A DNA stretch of 8,708 nt from JACDAN01 sp035707105 (lineage in GTDB: Bacteria; Actinomycetota; Thermoleophilia; Gaiellales; Gaiellaceae), in NCBI GenBank assembly GCA_035707105.1, contig DASSUI010000070.1, forward strand, positions 1 to 8,708, given 5' to 3'. How positions within the stretch are numbered: position 1 is the stretch's first letter; each line of letters starts with the position of its first letter. Both the position numbers and the translations under genes were made by a program. Under the pieces are notes generated by a model. It saw nothing but the letters and a program-made list of their open reading frames with translations, was not told the DNA's origin and searched no databases. Below are positions 1-6,393 of the stretch, piece by piece.

Positions 1-1
1 C

Positions 2-175
2 ACTTGCGTCTACCTCGTCGATCCGGTCGCGTTCGACGAGGTCGCGCGGGCACACGGCGACGTCTTCGGCGACATCCGCCCCGTCAACACGACGGTGATC
101 ATCGCCGGCCTGGTCGATCCGCGGTGGCTGCTCGAGATCGACGCGGTCGCCGTCCTCCAGCGGGAGGCGCGGTGA
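2..175 (+). CDS. RidA/YjgF-family protein, C-terminal fragment (5' end outside window)
   Basis: The reading frame is open from the window edge to a TGA at 173-175 and gives 57 residues. They match the C-terminal half of the RidA/YjgF/UK114 family: the helix before the last strands (FDEVARAHGDVFGD), then IRPVNTTV with the arginine (fragment residue 26) that binds the substrate carboxylate in RidA, then LLEIDAVAVL with the conserved glutamate (fragment residue 45). Family members hydrolyse reactive enamine/imine intermediates such as 2-aminoacrylate in the cytoplasm, although many RidA subfamilies have other or unknown substrates. The stop overlaps the GTG start of the next gene (GTGA, 172-175), so the two are probably translationally coupled. 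The subfamily cannot be assigned without the N-terminal half. Confidence 0.8.
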   Translation, partial: TCVYLVDPVAFDEVARAHGDVFGDIRPVNTTVIIAGLVDPRWLLEIDAVAVLQREAR

Positions 176-1356
176 AGCAGGCGTGGCCGGAGTCGATCAC
201 GGGCGTCGCGGGCGCGCGGCCCGCCGGCAGCGTGCTCGACCACAAGTTCGGCCAGGGCGAGCCGTACACGCTTGGCGTCGAGGAGGAGTACATGCTCCTG
301 GACGGCGACAGCTTCGACCTCGTCCAGCGCATCGACACGATCCTCGCGGCGTTCATCGGCCACGAGGACGAGGCGCTGCTCAAGCCCGAGCTGATGCAGT
401 CGACGCTCGAGGTCGCGACGCCCGTCTGCCGCACCGCCGGCGAGGCCGACCACGCGCTGCGCCGGCTCCGGTCGGCCGTGCGGGACATCGCCACCGCGAA
501 CGGGCTGCGCTTGGGCTCGGCCGGGACGCACCCGTTCAGCCTCTTCGAGCGCCAGCGGATCACCGCGCGCGACCGCTACCGGACGCTCGTCGACCAGATG
601 CAGTACGTCGCCCGGCGCGAGTTGATCTTCGGGCTGCACGTCCACGTGGCCGTTGACGATCCAGACAAGGCGATCCAGGTCGTGAACGGGCTGCTGAACG
701 ACCTCCCGCTGCTCCTGGCGCTCTCCGCGAGCTCGCCCTTCTGGCGCGGCGAGCCGACCGGGCTCGCGTCGACACGCCAGCCGATCTTCGCCGCCTTCCC
801 CCGCTCCGGGCCGCCGCCTCGCTTCCGCGACTACGCGGAGTACGCGGAGGTCGTCGGCCATCTCGAGAAGACGGGCTGCATCGCGGACTACACGCACATC
901 TGGTGGGACATCCGCCCGCACCCGCGGCTCGGGACCGTCGAGATCCGGATCTGCGACTGCGTGACCCGGGTCGAGGACGCGGTCGCAATCGCCGCGCTCT
1001 GCCAGGCGCTCGTGAAGTTCTACTGCGAGGTCGCCGAGAGCGAAGGCGTTCCGAGCTACCACCGCGTCCTCACGACCGAGAACAAGTGGCTCGCCGTTCG
1101 CTACGGGCTCGAGGCGCCGGTGATGGACCTCAACACGGGCAACCGTAACCGGGTGCCCGTCGCGCAGCTCGTCCGCAAGCGGCTCGCCGAGGTGGAGCCG
1201 CACGCGCGGGAGCTCGGGTCCGACCGCGAGCTCGAGGGGATCCGCGAGATCCTCCGCCGCGGAAACGGCGCGCACCGCCAGCTCCGGGTCTACAACGCGA
1301 ACCGCGACATCGTCGAGGTCGCCCGGGAGATCGCGGAGGCGACAGAGGCGATCTAG
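172..1356 (+). CDS. Carboxylate-amine ligase, GCS2/YbdK family (glutamate-cysteine ligase type 2)
   Basis: This 394-residue protein belongs to the GCS2 (YbdK-type) branch of the glutamine synthetase/glutamate-cysteine ligase fold. The family joins a carboxylate, often glutamate, to an amine using ATP; E. coli YbdK has only weak gamma-glutamylcysteine synthetase activity, so the true substrate is open. Visible motifs are GVEEEYMLLD (residues 35-44, metal/ATP-binding acidic cluster), ELMQSTLEVATP (73-84), GLHVHV (154-159), WWDIRPHPRLGTVEIR (244-259) and ENKWLAVRYG (303-312). I chose GTG 172 because it gives the usual family length (about 370-400), follows GGGAGG at 162-167, and overlaps the upstream RidA stop by four bases. 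The frame stays open upstream to position 4, but that part is the RidA gene read in another frame. Coupling to a RidA protein suggests a shared amine or amino-acid pathway, which is inference. Confidence 0.9.
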   Translation: MKQAWPESITGVAGARPAGSVLDHKFGQGEPYTLGVEEEYMLLDGDSFDLVQRIDTILAAFIGHEDEALLKPELMQSTLEVATPVCRTAGEADHALRRLRSAVRDIATANGLRLGSAGTHPFSLFERQRITARDRYRTLVDQMQYVARRELIFGLHVHVAVDDPDKAIQVVNGLLNDLPLLLALSASSPFWRGEPTGLASTRQPIFAAFPRSGPPPRFRDYAEYAEVVGHLEKTGCIADYTHIWWDIRPHPRLGTVEIRICDCVTRVEDAVAIAALCQALVKFYCEVAESEGVPSYHRVLTTENKWLAVRYGLEAPVMDLNTGNRNRVPVAQLVRKRLAEVEPHARELGSDRELEGIREILRRGNGAHRQLRVYNANRDIVEVAREIAEATEAI

Positions 1357-1371
1357 GCGCCTTCGGCGCCT
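1355..1371 (+). repeat. Inverted repeat 1 of 4 (7-bp stem, 3-nt loop)
   Basis: AGGCGCC, loop TTC, GGCGCCT: a perfect 7-bp stem that includes the last two bases of the ligase TAG stop codon. There is no T-tract after it, so it is not a classic intrinsic terminator. It may stabilise the mRNA end or act together with the next hairpin. Confidence 0.6.
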
Positions 1372-1375
1372 CTCT

Positions 1376-1401
1376 GGCCGAAAGTCTCACGACTTTCGGC
1401 C
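1376..1401 (+). terminator. Strong hairpin, putative terminator or mRNA 3'-end structure (inverted repeat 2 of 4)
   Basis: GGCCGAAAGTC (1376-1386), loop TCAC, GACTTTCGGCC (1391-1401): a perfect 11-bp stem with a 4-nt loop, 19 bases after the ligase stop. It is the best terminator candidate for the RidA-ligase unit, but no run of T follows it. The structure is symmetric and could work on either strand, yet the next gene also reads rightward, so it more likely separates two co-directional units or is a dispersed intergenic palindrome. Confidence 0.55.
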
Positions 1402-1416
1402 ACCGTATGGAGCCGG

Positions 1417-1435
1417 GCGCCGCCTCCGGCGGCGC
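1417..1435 (+). repeat. Inverted repeat 3 of 4 (8-bp stem, 3-nt loop)
   Basis: GCGCCGCC, loop TCC, GGCGGCGC: a perfect 8-bp all-G/C stem. It sits in a GC-only stretch that does not look coding and lies between the ligase stop and the sigma-factor start. Confidence 0.5.
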
Positions 1436-1483
1436 GCGGCGGCGGCCCGCCCGTGCGACCCCATCGAGCAGCGGCTGGAGCGA

Positions 1484-1500
1484 AACGGGCAAAGCCCGTT
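1484..1500 (+). repeat. Inverted repeat 4 of 4 (7-bp stem, AAA loop)
   Basis: AACGGGC, loop AAA, GCCCGTT: a perfect 7-bp stem, extendable by two more pairs (1481-1482 with 1502-1503) beyond one mismatch. It lies 120 bases before the preferred sigma-factor start and overlaps a weak ECF-type promoter candidate, so it could be an operator or leader structure instead of a terminator. Confidence 0.45.
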
Positions 1501-1619
1501 CCGCGTCGAATGGTCAGAGTACGAGCATGAAGCGCCCACTCCGGGACCTCGGATCGCCGGACGCGCGTAGTTCGGGCGATGGACCCGTGCCCGGGATGCG
1601 CTCGTATAGCCGGCGCGCC

Positions 1620-2165
1620 ATGGCCGCGCTTCGAGCCGACGAGCGCGCCTGGATACGGGGCGCGCAGGCGGGCTCCCTGCCCGATCTGGAGGCCCTGTTC
1701 AAGGATCACTGGCCGCGCGCCTACCGGGCTGCGTATCTCGTCGTCCACGACGGGGCGGCGGCCGAGGACATCGCGCAGGAGTCCTTCCTCGCCGCGATCC
1801 GCAGCCTCGACCGGTTCGACCGCGGCCGCCCGTTCGGGCCGTGGCTGCACCGGATCGTCGTCAACCGCGCGATCGACTGGGCGCGCGCACGGGCGCTCCG
1901 GGCCGAGGTGGGCGAGCCGGCGCTCGAGCTGGCGGACGACGGAGGCCCCACGCAGGGAGCGCCGTACTCCCAGTCGGTGCTCGCGGCCCTCGCCGCGCTC
2001 TCGCCGGACCACCGGGCCGTGATCGTCCTCCGGCACCTGCTCGAGTACACGCCGGGCGAGATCGCGCGCATGCTCGACCTCCCGCGCGGCACCGTCAACT
2101 CCCGCCTCCGCCGCGGGCTCGACGAGCTCGCCGACAGGCTCGACGTCGACGAGGACACGCTGTGA
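1620..2165 (+). CDS. ECF-type RNA polymerase sigma factor (sigma-70 family)
   Basis: From ATG 1620 this is a 181-residue protein with the two-domain ECF layout. Region 2 spans about residues 24-91, with AEDIAQESFLAAI (48-60, core-binding/-10 recognition helices) and PFGPWLHRIVVNRAIDWARAR (71-91). A variable linker follows (92-118). Region 4 spans about 120-174, with LSPDHRAVIVLRHL and a helix-turn-helix EIARMLDLPRGTVNSRLRRG (137-156) for -35 recognition. The start is uncertain. ATG 1620 places the typical 'ExxxIRGAQAG' helix at the usual distance from the N-terminus, as in RpoE, but no strong ribosome site is visible; ATG 1596 and 1527 are in frame, and upstream residues are low-complexity and overlap hairpins. 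Its TGA overlaps the GTG of the next gene (GTGA 2162-2165), the usual arrangement of an ECF factor with its membrane regulator. Confidence 0.88.
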   Translation: MAALRADERAWIRGAQAGSLPDLEALFKDHWPRAYRAAYLVVHDGAAAEDIAQESFLAAIRSLDRFDRGRPFGPWLHRIVVNRAIDWARARALRAEVGEPALELADDGGPTQGAPYSQSVLAALAALSPDHRAVIVLRHLLEYTPGEIARMLDLPRGTVNSRLRRGLDELADRLDVDEDTL

Positions 2166-3352
2166 CCGAGCGGGAGCTCCGCAGGGCGCTGCTCGGGATC
2201 GCACCGCCCGACGAGCTCGGGGCCCAGCGGCGGTCGTGGCAGCTCGCCCGCGCCGCGTTCGACGCGCGTGAGCCGGCTCCCTGGCAGCGGCGGCACGCAC
2301 GGGCGCTGGTCGCCGCCGCTGCCGGCGTCGCGCTCCTCGCGGCAATCCTCAGCCCGCCGGGCCGTGCGGTCATCGACGACGTCCGTGACGCGATCGGCAC
2401 CGAGACGAAGGTCGCGGGCGTGGCACCCGCGAAGCCGGCGCTGTTCTCGCTTCCGGCGGAGGGGCGGGTGCTCGTCTCGGCGCCGACGGGCATCTGGGTC
2501 GTCGACGCCGACGGGTCGAAACGCCGCCTCGGCGACTACGACGAGGCTTCGTGGTCGCCGAGGGGGCAGCACGCAGTCGTCTCGACGCAAAGCCAGCTCG
2601 CCGCGGTGCGGCCGAACGGCGAGGTCCGCTGGACGCTCGCGCGGCCCCGGGTCCACGACGCTCGCTGGTCGCCGAGCGGCTTCCGGATCGCCTACCTGAG
2701 CGGCTCGAACCTCCGGATCGTGGCCGGGGACAAGACGGGCGACCGCCGGCTTGACGGCGCGGCAGCCGTCGCGCCGGCCTGGCGACCGGGTCAGGAGCAC
2801 GTCCTCGCCTATGCGACCGGGGGCGGGACGCTGAGGGTCGTCGACACGGACGCGGACGCGACGCGGTGGACGGCACCGGCTCGCGCCGTGCCCGCGCACC
2901 TGGAGTGGTCGTCGGACGGAACCCGCCTGCTCGTCGCCGTGCCGCTCTCCGAGAGCCGGTTCGCGCTCACCGTCTACGACGGCACCGGGCGGCGACTGCA
3001 GTCGCTGGCCCTCCCCGGCGCCTTCGCCGCCGCCGCGTTCGCGCCCGGCGACGACCGGATCGCGCTCCTCCGCACGCGGGCGGGCCGGAGCGAGCTGCTG
3101 ATCGCGGAGGCCGACCTGCTGCGGCGCCAGGAGCGTGTCTTCGAGGGCAAGGGCAAGTTCAGCGACGTTGCCTGGTCACCGGGCGGCCGCTGGCTCCTGC
3201 TCGGCTGGGAGAGCGCCGACCAGTGGCTCTTCATCCGCTCCACGGACGTGGAGAAGATCAAGGCCGTGTCCAGCCTCGCGAAGCAGTTCGATCCGGGCGG
3301 CACCGGCGCTGGCGCATTCCCGCAGATCGAAGGCTGGTGCTGTCCAGAGTAG
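2162..3352 (+). CDS. Single-pass membrane protein with WD40/TolB-like beta-propeller, putative anti-sigma/sensor partner
   Basis: This 396-residue protein starts at a GTG overlapping the sigma-factor stop. Residues 1-45 form a charged N-terminal segment that would be cytoplasmic and could bind the sigma factor. It contains no cysteine, so it is not a zinc-binding (ZAS) anti-sigma domain. Residues 46-64 form one hydrophobic helix (ALVAAAAGVALLAAIL). The rest would face outside and carries six PD40/WD40-like repeats, seen as 'xxWSPxGxxxxxx' cores near residues 129, 167, 205, 247, 291 and 336, spaced 38-45 residues, as in a six-bladed TolB-like propeller. The C-terminus ends GWCCPE with adjacent cysteines, the only cysteines in the protein, after a glycine-rich linker. 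Inference: an ECF regulator whose propeller senses an envelope ligand. The anti-sigma role rests on gene position and topology only. Confidence 0.75.
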   Translation: MTERELRRALLGIAPPDELGAQRRSWQLARAAFDAREPAPWQRRHARALVAAAAGVALLAAILSPPGRAVIDDVRDAIGTETKVAGVAPAKPALFSLPAEGRVLVSAPTGIWVVDADGSKRRLGDYDEASWSPRGQHAVVSTQSQLAAVRPNGEVRWTLARPRVHDARWSPSGFRIAYLSGSNLRIVAGDKTGDRRLDGAAAVAPAWRPGQEHVLAYATGGGTLRVVDTDADATRWTAPARAVPAHLEWSSDGTRLLVAVPLSESRFALTVYDGTGRRLQSLALPGAFAAAAFAPGDDRIALLRTRAGRSELLIAEADLLRRQERVFEGKGKFSDVAWSPGGRWLLLGWESADQWLFIRSTDVEKIKAVSSLAKQFDPGGTGAGAFPQIEGWCCPE

Positions 3353-3355
3353 GCC

Positions 3356-3691
3356 CTACTGCTGACCGCGCTCGGCGCGAGGAAAGGCGAGCTCCCCCTT
3401 CTTCGTGAACCACGTCATGACGTCGACCGTCAAGCGTCCTGCCTGCACGGACGGATCGGCCTCGGCCAGGCGTCGGGTCTCCTCGAGGTCGGTGCGGAAG
3501 AGGGACATCCCGCGCAGTGACTCGTCGGGCTGGTCGTCGAACGGCCCCCCGACGAGCATGTGGCCCTGCTCCCGCATCGCGTCGAGATGCGCCAGGTGCT
3601 GCGCCTGGAGCTCCCGGAGCTCGTCGTCCGAGAAGTCCAGAGCGCGCGGACCCCGACGCCGCAGGACGAGCGTGTAGCTGTCCATCTCCAT
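3356..3691 (-). CDS. YCII-related domain protein (YciI-like)
   Basis: This 111-residue minus-strand protein has the ferredoxin-like YCII fold. The motifs that line up with E. coli YciI are the histidine of QHLAHL (His32), then GGPF 17 residues on, then the acidic EADP (Asp79) followed by VQAG. The His/Asp pair is the proposed active site. Biochemical roles are mostly unknown; one relative (TftG) is a dehydrochlorinase. The start is clear: AAGGAGGGA (minus strand of 3695-3703) lies a few bases before ATG at 3691; a second ATG at 3685 is less well spaced. It ends three bases from the stop of the convergent propeller gene. It is divergent from the SCP2/debranching pair, with 150 bases between. 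Such proteins often sit beside ECF sigma genes in actinobacteria, and a functional link here is only suggestive. Confidence 0.85.
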   Translation of the reverse strand: MEMDSYTLVLRRRGPRALDFSDDELRELQAQHLAHLDAMREQGHMLVGGPFDDQPDESLRGMSLFRTDLEETRRLAEADPSVQAGRLTVDVMTWFTKKGELAFPRAERGQQ

Positions 3692-3841
3692 TGCTCCCTC
3701 CTTGGACGAACGGGCGGGTGGCAAATCGACAACGGCGACGAGCGTCTCGCTCCACGACCTCGTCTCCGTGTTCATGCGGTCAGGGTGATGCATCTCCCAC
3801 GGCACGGCGCTTCCATTGAGCGACCGACAACGAGGGGGCCC
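3692..3841. promoter_or_regulatory. Divergent intergenic region with a nested inverted repeat
   Basis: These 150 bases separate the YCII gene (minus) from the SCP2 gene (plus) and must hold both promoters. I see no confident -10/-35 pair on either strand. A nested dyad is present: GACGAG (3737-3742) pairs with CTCGTC (3759-3764), and inside it GAGCG (3740-3744) pairs with CGCTC (3748-3752). It could be an operator, but the arms are short. GAGGGG at 3832-3837 is the ribosome site for the SCP2 gene. Confidence 0.35.
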
Positions 3842-4189
3842 ATGACGGACGCAACGACAGAGTTCTTCGAAGACTTGGACGCGCGCGGCCACGAGCCGCT
3901 GCTCGAGAAGGCAACCGGCACCTTGCGGATCGAGCTCTCGAACGGCAAGCGGCGGGCCCGCTGGCTCGTGACGGTCAAGAAGGGCGACGTGACCGTGTCC
4001 CACGCCAACGCGAAAGCCGACTGTGTTGTCCGTATGGATCAGGCCCTCTTCGAACGGATCGTCACCGGGAGAGAGAACGCAACTGCAGCCCTGTTGCGGG
4101 GGCTGGTCGCTGTCGAGGGCAATCCGCAGCTGCTCGTGCTCTTTCAGCGGCTCTTCCCAGGGCCGCCGAAAGGAAGGAAGCGGTCATGA
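3842..4189 (+). CDS. SCP2 sterol-binding-domain protein (stand-alone)
   Basis: This 115-residue protein is a single SCP-2-like domain with no membrane segment or signal peptide, so it is cytoplasmic. The recognisable core is LVTVKKGDVTVSHANAKADC (42-61), then VRMDQALFERIVTGRENATAALLRG (62-86) and VEGNPQLLVLFQRLFPG (91-107). It has the usual 'adxxxxxdxxxfxxlvtGxxxxxxxlxxGxlxvxGd' pattern of SCP2 proteins, which bind lipids or acyl chains in a hydrophobic tunnel. ATG 3842 follows GAGGGGG at good spacing. Its stop overlaps the ATG of the debranching-type enzyme (ATGA, 4186-4189), so the pair is co-translated. No known pathway explains a lipid-binding domain coupled to a glycosidase. Confidence 0.82.
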   Translation: MTDATTEFFEDLDARGHEPLLEKATGTLRIELSNGKRRARWLVTVKKGDVTVSHANAKADCVVRMDQALFERIVTGRENATAALLRGLVAVEGNPQLLVLFQRLFPGPPKGRKRS

Positions 4190-6252
4190 ACGGCCTCGTT
4201 CAGATCCTCGACGGCAATACCTTCGTGGTCAGCGATTCGCGCGGCGACATCGAGGCGTCGCTCACGGATCCGACCGGCCTCTTCTCGTTCGACAGTCGCT
4301 TCCTCTCGACGTGGATCCTGACCGTGGATGGTGAGCGGCTGAATCCGCTTTCGGTCGACGATCTGCAGTACTTCGAATCACGCTTCTTCCTCGTGCCGGG
4401 CACCGGAACGGTCTACGTCGACGCGAAGATCTCGGTGATTCGCCGCCGCGCGGTTGGAGACGGGTTCCACGAGGAGCTCACGATTCTGAACCACGACAAT
4501 AAGCCGGTCGACCTCAAGGTTCGCGTCGACGCCGCGAGTGATTTCGCCGACCTGTTCGAGGTCAAGGATGCGCTCGAGAAGAAGGGGCGCTACTCCACGG
4601 AGGTCCGGAAGGGCCGCCTCTTGCTCTCGTATGACCGCGGGTCGTACGTGCGCCAGACCGCGATCTCGGCGACCGCACCGGCCAAGCTCGACAAGAAGGG
4701 TTTGAGTTTTGCGGTTCACCTCGAGCCTCAGGGAGAGTGGACGACAGATCTCGACGTCGTCACCGCGTCGGGAGCGGGTGGAACCTACGTCCGACCGAAG
4801 TACGAGCGAGGCCAGCGGAAGGCTCAACCGAACATGGGGCGGAGCCTCGATCGCTGGCTCCACGAGGCACCGCGCCTCGAATCCGACTCGGACTCGCTGA
4901 AGGCGACCTACCGCCGCAGCCTCGTCGACCTCGCCGCGCTCCGCTTTTCGCCGCCGATCGCAGGCGGACGCAGCCTTCCGGCTGCCGGCCTGCCGTGGTT
5001 CATGACCATGTTCGGCCGCGACAGCATCTTTACGAGCCTGCAGGCGCTGCCCTTCACGCCGGAGCTCGCGGCGACGACCATCCAGGTCCTCGGGGACTGG
5101 CAGGGAAGTCGCGTCGACGACTTTCGCGACGAGGACCCGGGCCGGATCCTCCACGAATCCCGCTACGGCGAGCTGACCGCGTTCGAGGAGCGACCGCATT
5201 CGCCTTACTACGGCGCCGCAGACGCCACGCCCCTCTACGTCGTGCTGCTCGACGAGTACGAGCGCTGGACCGGCGACAGGCGCCTCGTTCGCGCGTTCGA
5301 GCGCGAGGCCAGGGCGGCGCTCGCCTGGATCGACGACTACGCCGACCTGATGGACAACGGTTACATCTCATACCAGCGCCGCAACGAGGAGACCGGTCTC
5401 GAGAACCAGTGCTGGAAGGACTCCTGGGATTCGATCTCCTATAGCGACGGCCGCATCCCGGGCTTCCCGCGTGCCACCTGCGAGCTCCAGGGCTACGCCT
5501 ACGACGCGAAGATGCGCGGCTCCCGCCTGGCACGCGAGGTCTGGAAGGATCCGGCGTTCGCGGACGAACTCGAGCGACAGGCGGCGGACCTGAAGCGACG
5601 TTTTAATCGCGACTTCTGGGTCGAGGACGGCGAGTACTTCGCGCTGGGTCTCGACAACGAGGGCAAGCAGATCGACGCTCTGGCCTCCAACAACGGCCAT
5701 CTGCTGTGGAGCGGCATCGTCGACAAGTCCAAGGCGAAAAGGGTCGCCGAGCACCTCATGGGACCGAGGCTCTTCTCGGGCTGGGGCGTGCGCACGCTGG
5801 CCGAGGGCGAGGGTCGCTACAACCCGATCGGCTACCACGTCGGCACGGTCTGGCCGTTCGACTGTTCGTTCGTCGCCTGGGGCCTGCGCCGCTACGGCTT
5901 CAAGGACGAGGCCGCCGTAATCGCCGCGGGCATCCTCGAGGCGGCCGAGTTCTTCGACGGACGGCTGCCGGAGGCGTTCGGTGGCTACGAGCGAGGGGTG
6001 ACGAAGTACCCGGTGCAGTACCCCACCGCGTGCAGCCCGCAGGCCTGGTCGACCGGAGCACCACTGCTCCTGCTCCGGACGATGCTCGGCCTCGAGCCAC
6101 AAGGTGACCACCTCATCGTCGACCCGGCACTGGCCGAGAACATCGGGCTCGTCGCCTTGCTCGACATTCCCGGGCGCTGGGGGCTGGTCGACGCCTTCGC
6201 GCGGGGGCGCGTCGAAGTCCCGCCAGAGCTGCGACGCCGGGCGCGGGCCTGA
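4186..6252 (+). CDS. Glycogen debranching-type enzyme (amylo-alpha-1,6-glucosidase-like; GDE N-terminal domain plus alpha/alpha six-hairpin glycosidase domain)
   Basis: This 688-residue protein has no signal peptide. Residues 1-200 form a beta-rich domain of the GDE_N_bis type (DGNTFVVSDSRGDI near the start; GLFSFDSRFLSTW at 31-43; the repeated 'FLVPGTGTVYVDAKISVIRRR'-like strand region, 68-88). Residues 235-680 form an alpha/alpha-toroid glycosidase domain. Likely active-site motifs are MFGRDS (275-280), CWKDSWDS (409-416, where the aspartate after WK corresponds to the general acid in GH63-like enzymes) and GRLPEAFGGY (592-601, candidate catalytic base). The start follows AGGAAGGAAG at 4171-4180 and overlaps the SCP2 stop. 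Annotations of this family as amylo-1,6-glucosidase rest on weak similarity. Related toroid enzymes act on mannosylglycerate or other glycosides, so the substrate is unproven. The first 500 bases are less GC-rich than the sigma/ligase region. Confidence 0.88.
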   Translation: MNGLVQILDGNTFVVSDSRGDIEASLTDPTGLFSFDSRFLSTWILTVDGERLNPLSVDDLQYFESRFFLVPGTGTVYVDAKISVIRRRAVGDGFHEELTILNHDNKPVDLKVRVDAASDFADLFEVKDALEKKGRYSTEVRKGRLLLSYDRGSYVRQTAISATAPAKLDKKGLSFAVHLEPQGEWTTDLDVVTASGAGGTYVRPKYERGQRKAQPNMGRSLDRWLHEAPRLESDSDSLKATYRRSLVDLAALRFSPPIAGGRSLPAAGLPWFMTMFGRDSIFTSLQALPFTPELAATTIQVLGDWQGSRVDDFRDEDPGRILHESRYGELTAFEERPHSPYYGAADATPLYVVLLDEYERWTGDRRLVRAFEREARAALAWIDDYADLMDNGYISYQRRNEETGLENQCWKDSWDSISYSDGRIPGFPRATCELQGYAYDAKMRGSRLAREVWKDPAFADELERQAADLKRRFNRDFWVEDGEYFALGLDNEGKQIDALASNNGHLLWSGIVDKSKAKRVAEHLMGPRLFSGWGVRTLAEGEGRYNPIGYHVGTVWPFDCSFVAWGLRRYGFKDEAAVIAAGILEAAEFFDGRLPEAFGGYERGVTKYPVQYPTACSPQAWSTGAPLLLLRTMLGLEPQGDHLIVDPALAENIGLVALLDIPGRWGLVDAFARGRVEVPPELRRRARA

Positions 6253-6353
6253 CCCGGGCGTCTACTCCCACGGAGAGGGAATGGCGGCCGGCGATTCCGC
6301 CCAGGGACGCAATCGTCGGCGCCCGCAGGATTCCGCTCGTCCACCAGGAGGCC

Positions 6354-6371
6354 GGTCGGTTCTCACCGACC
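6354..6371 (+). repeat. Perfect hairpin just upstream of the MFS gene
   Basis: GGTCGGT (6354-6360), loop TCTC, ACCGACC (6365-6371): a 7-bp perfect stem ending 22 bases before the preferred MFS start and 102 bases after the debranching-enzyme stop. There is no T-tract. It could be a terminator remnant for the upstream pair or an operator of the type bound by TetR/MarR repressors that often control exporters. No such regulator lies in the window. Confidence 0.45.
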
Positions 6372-6393
6372 CTCGTTGCAGGTGTGGAACCAG

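Noticed and set aside
10..1275. Long minus-strand open frame opposite the ligase, and similar long frames opposite 1353-2899 and 7964-8698
   Set aside because: These are typical GC-rich shadow frames, rich in Arg, Ala and Pro, with no recognisable domain and fully antisense to clear genes.
1407..1619. N-terminal extension of the sigma factor from ATG 1407
   Set aside because: The extra 71 residues are low-complexity, overlap inverted repeats 3 and 4, and are not part of the ECF fold.
3560..3841. N-terminal extension of the SCP2 protein upstream of 3842
   Set aside because: It would run antisense through the YCII gene. The ATG at 3842 has a good ribosome site and starts the domain at the expected place.
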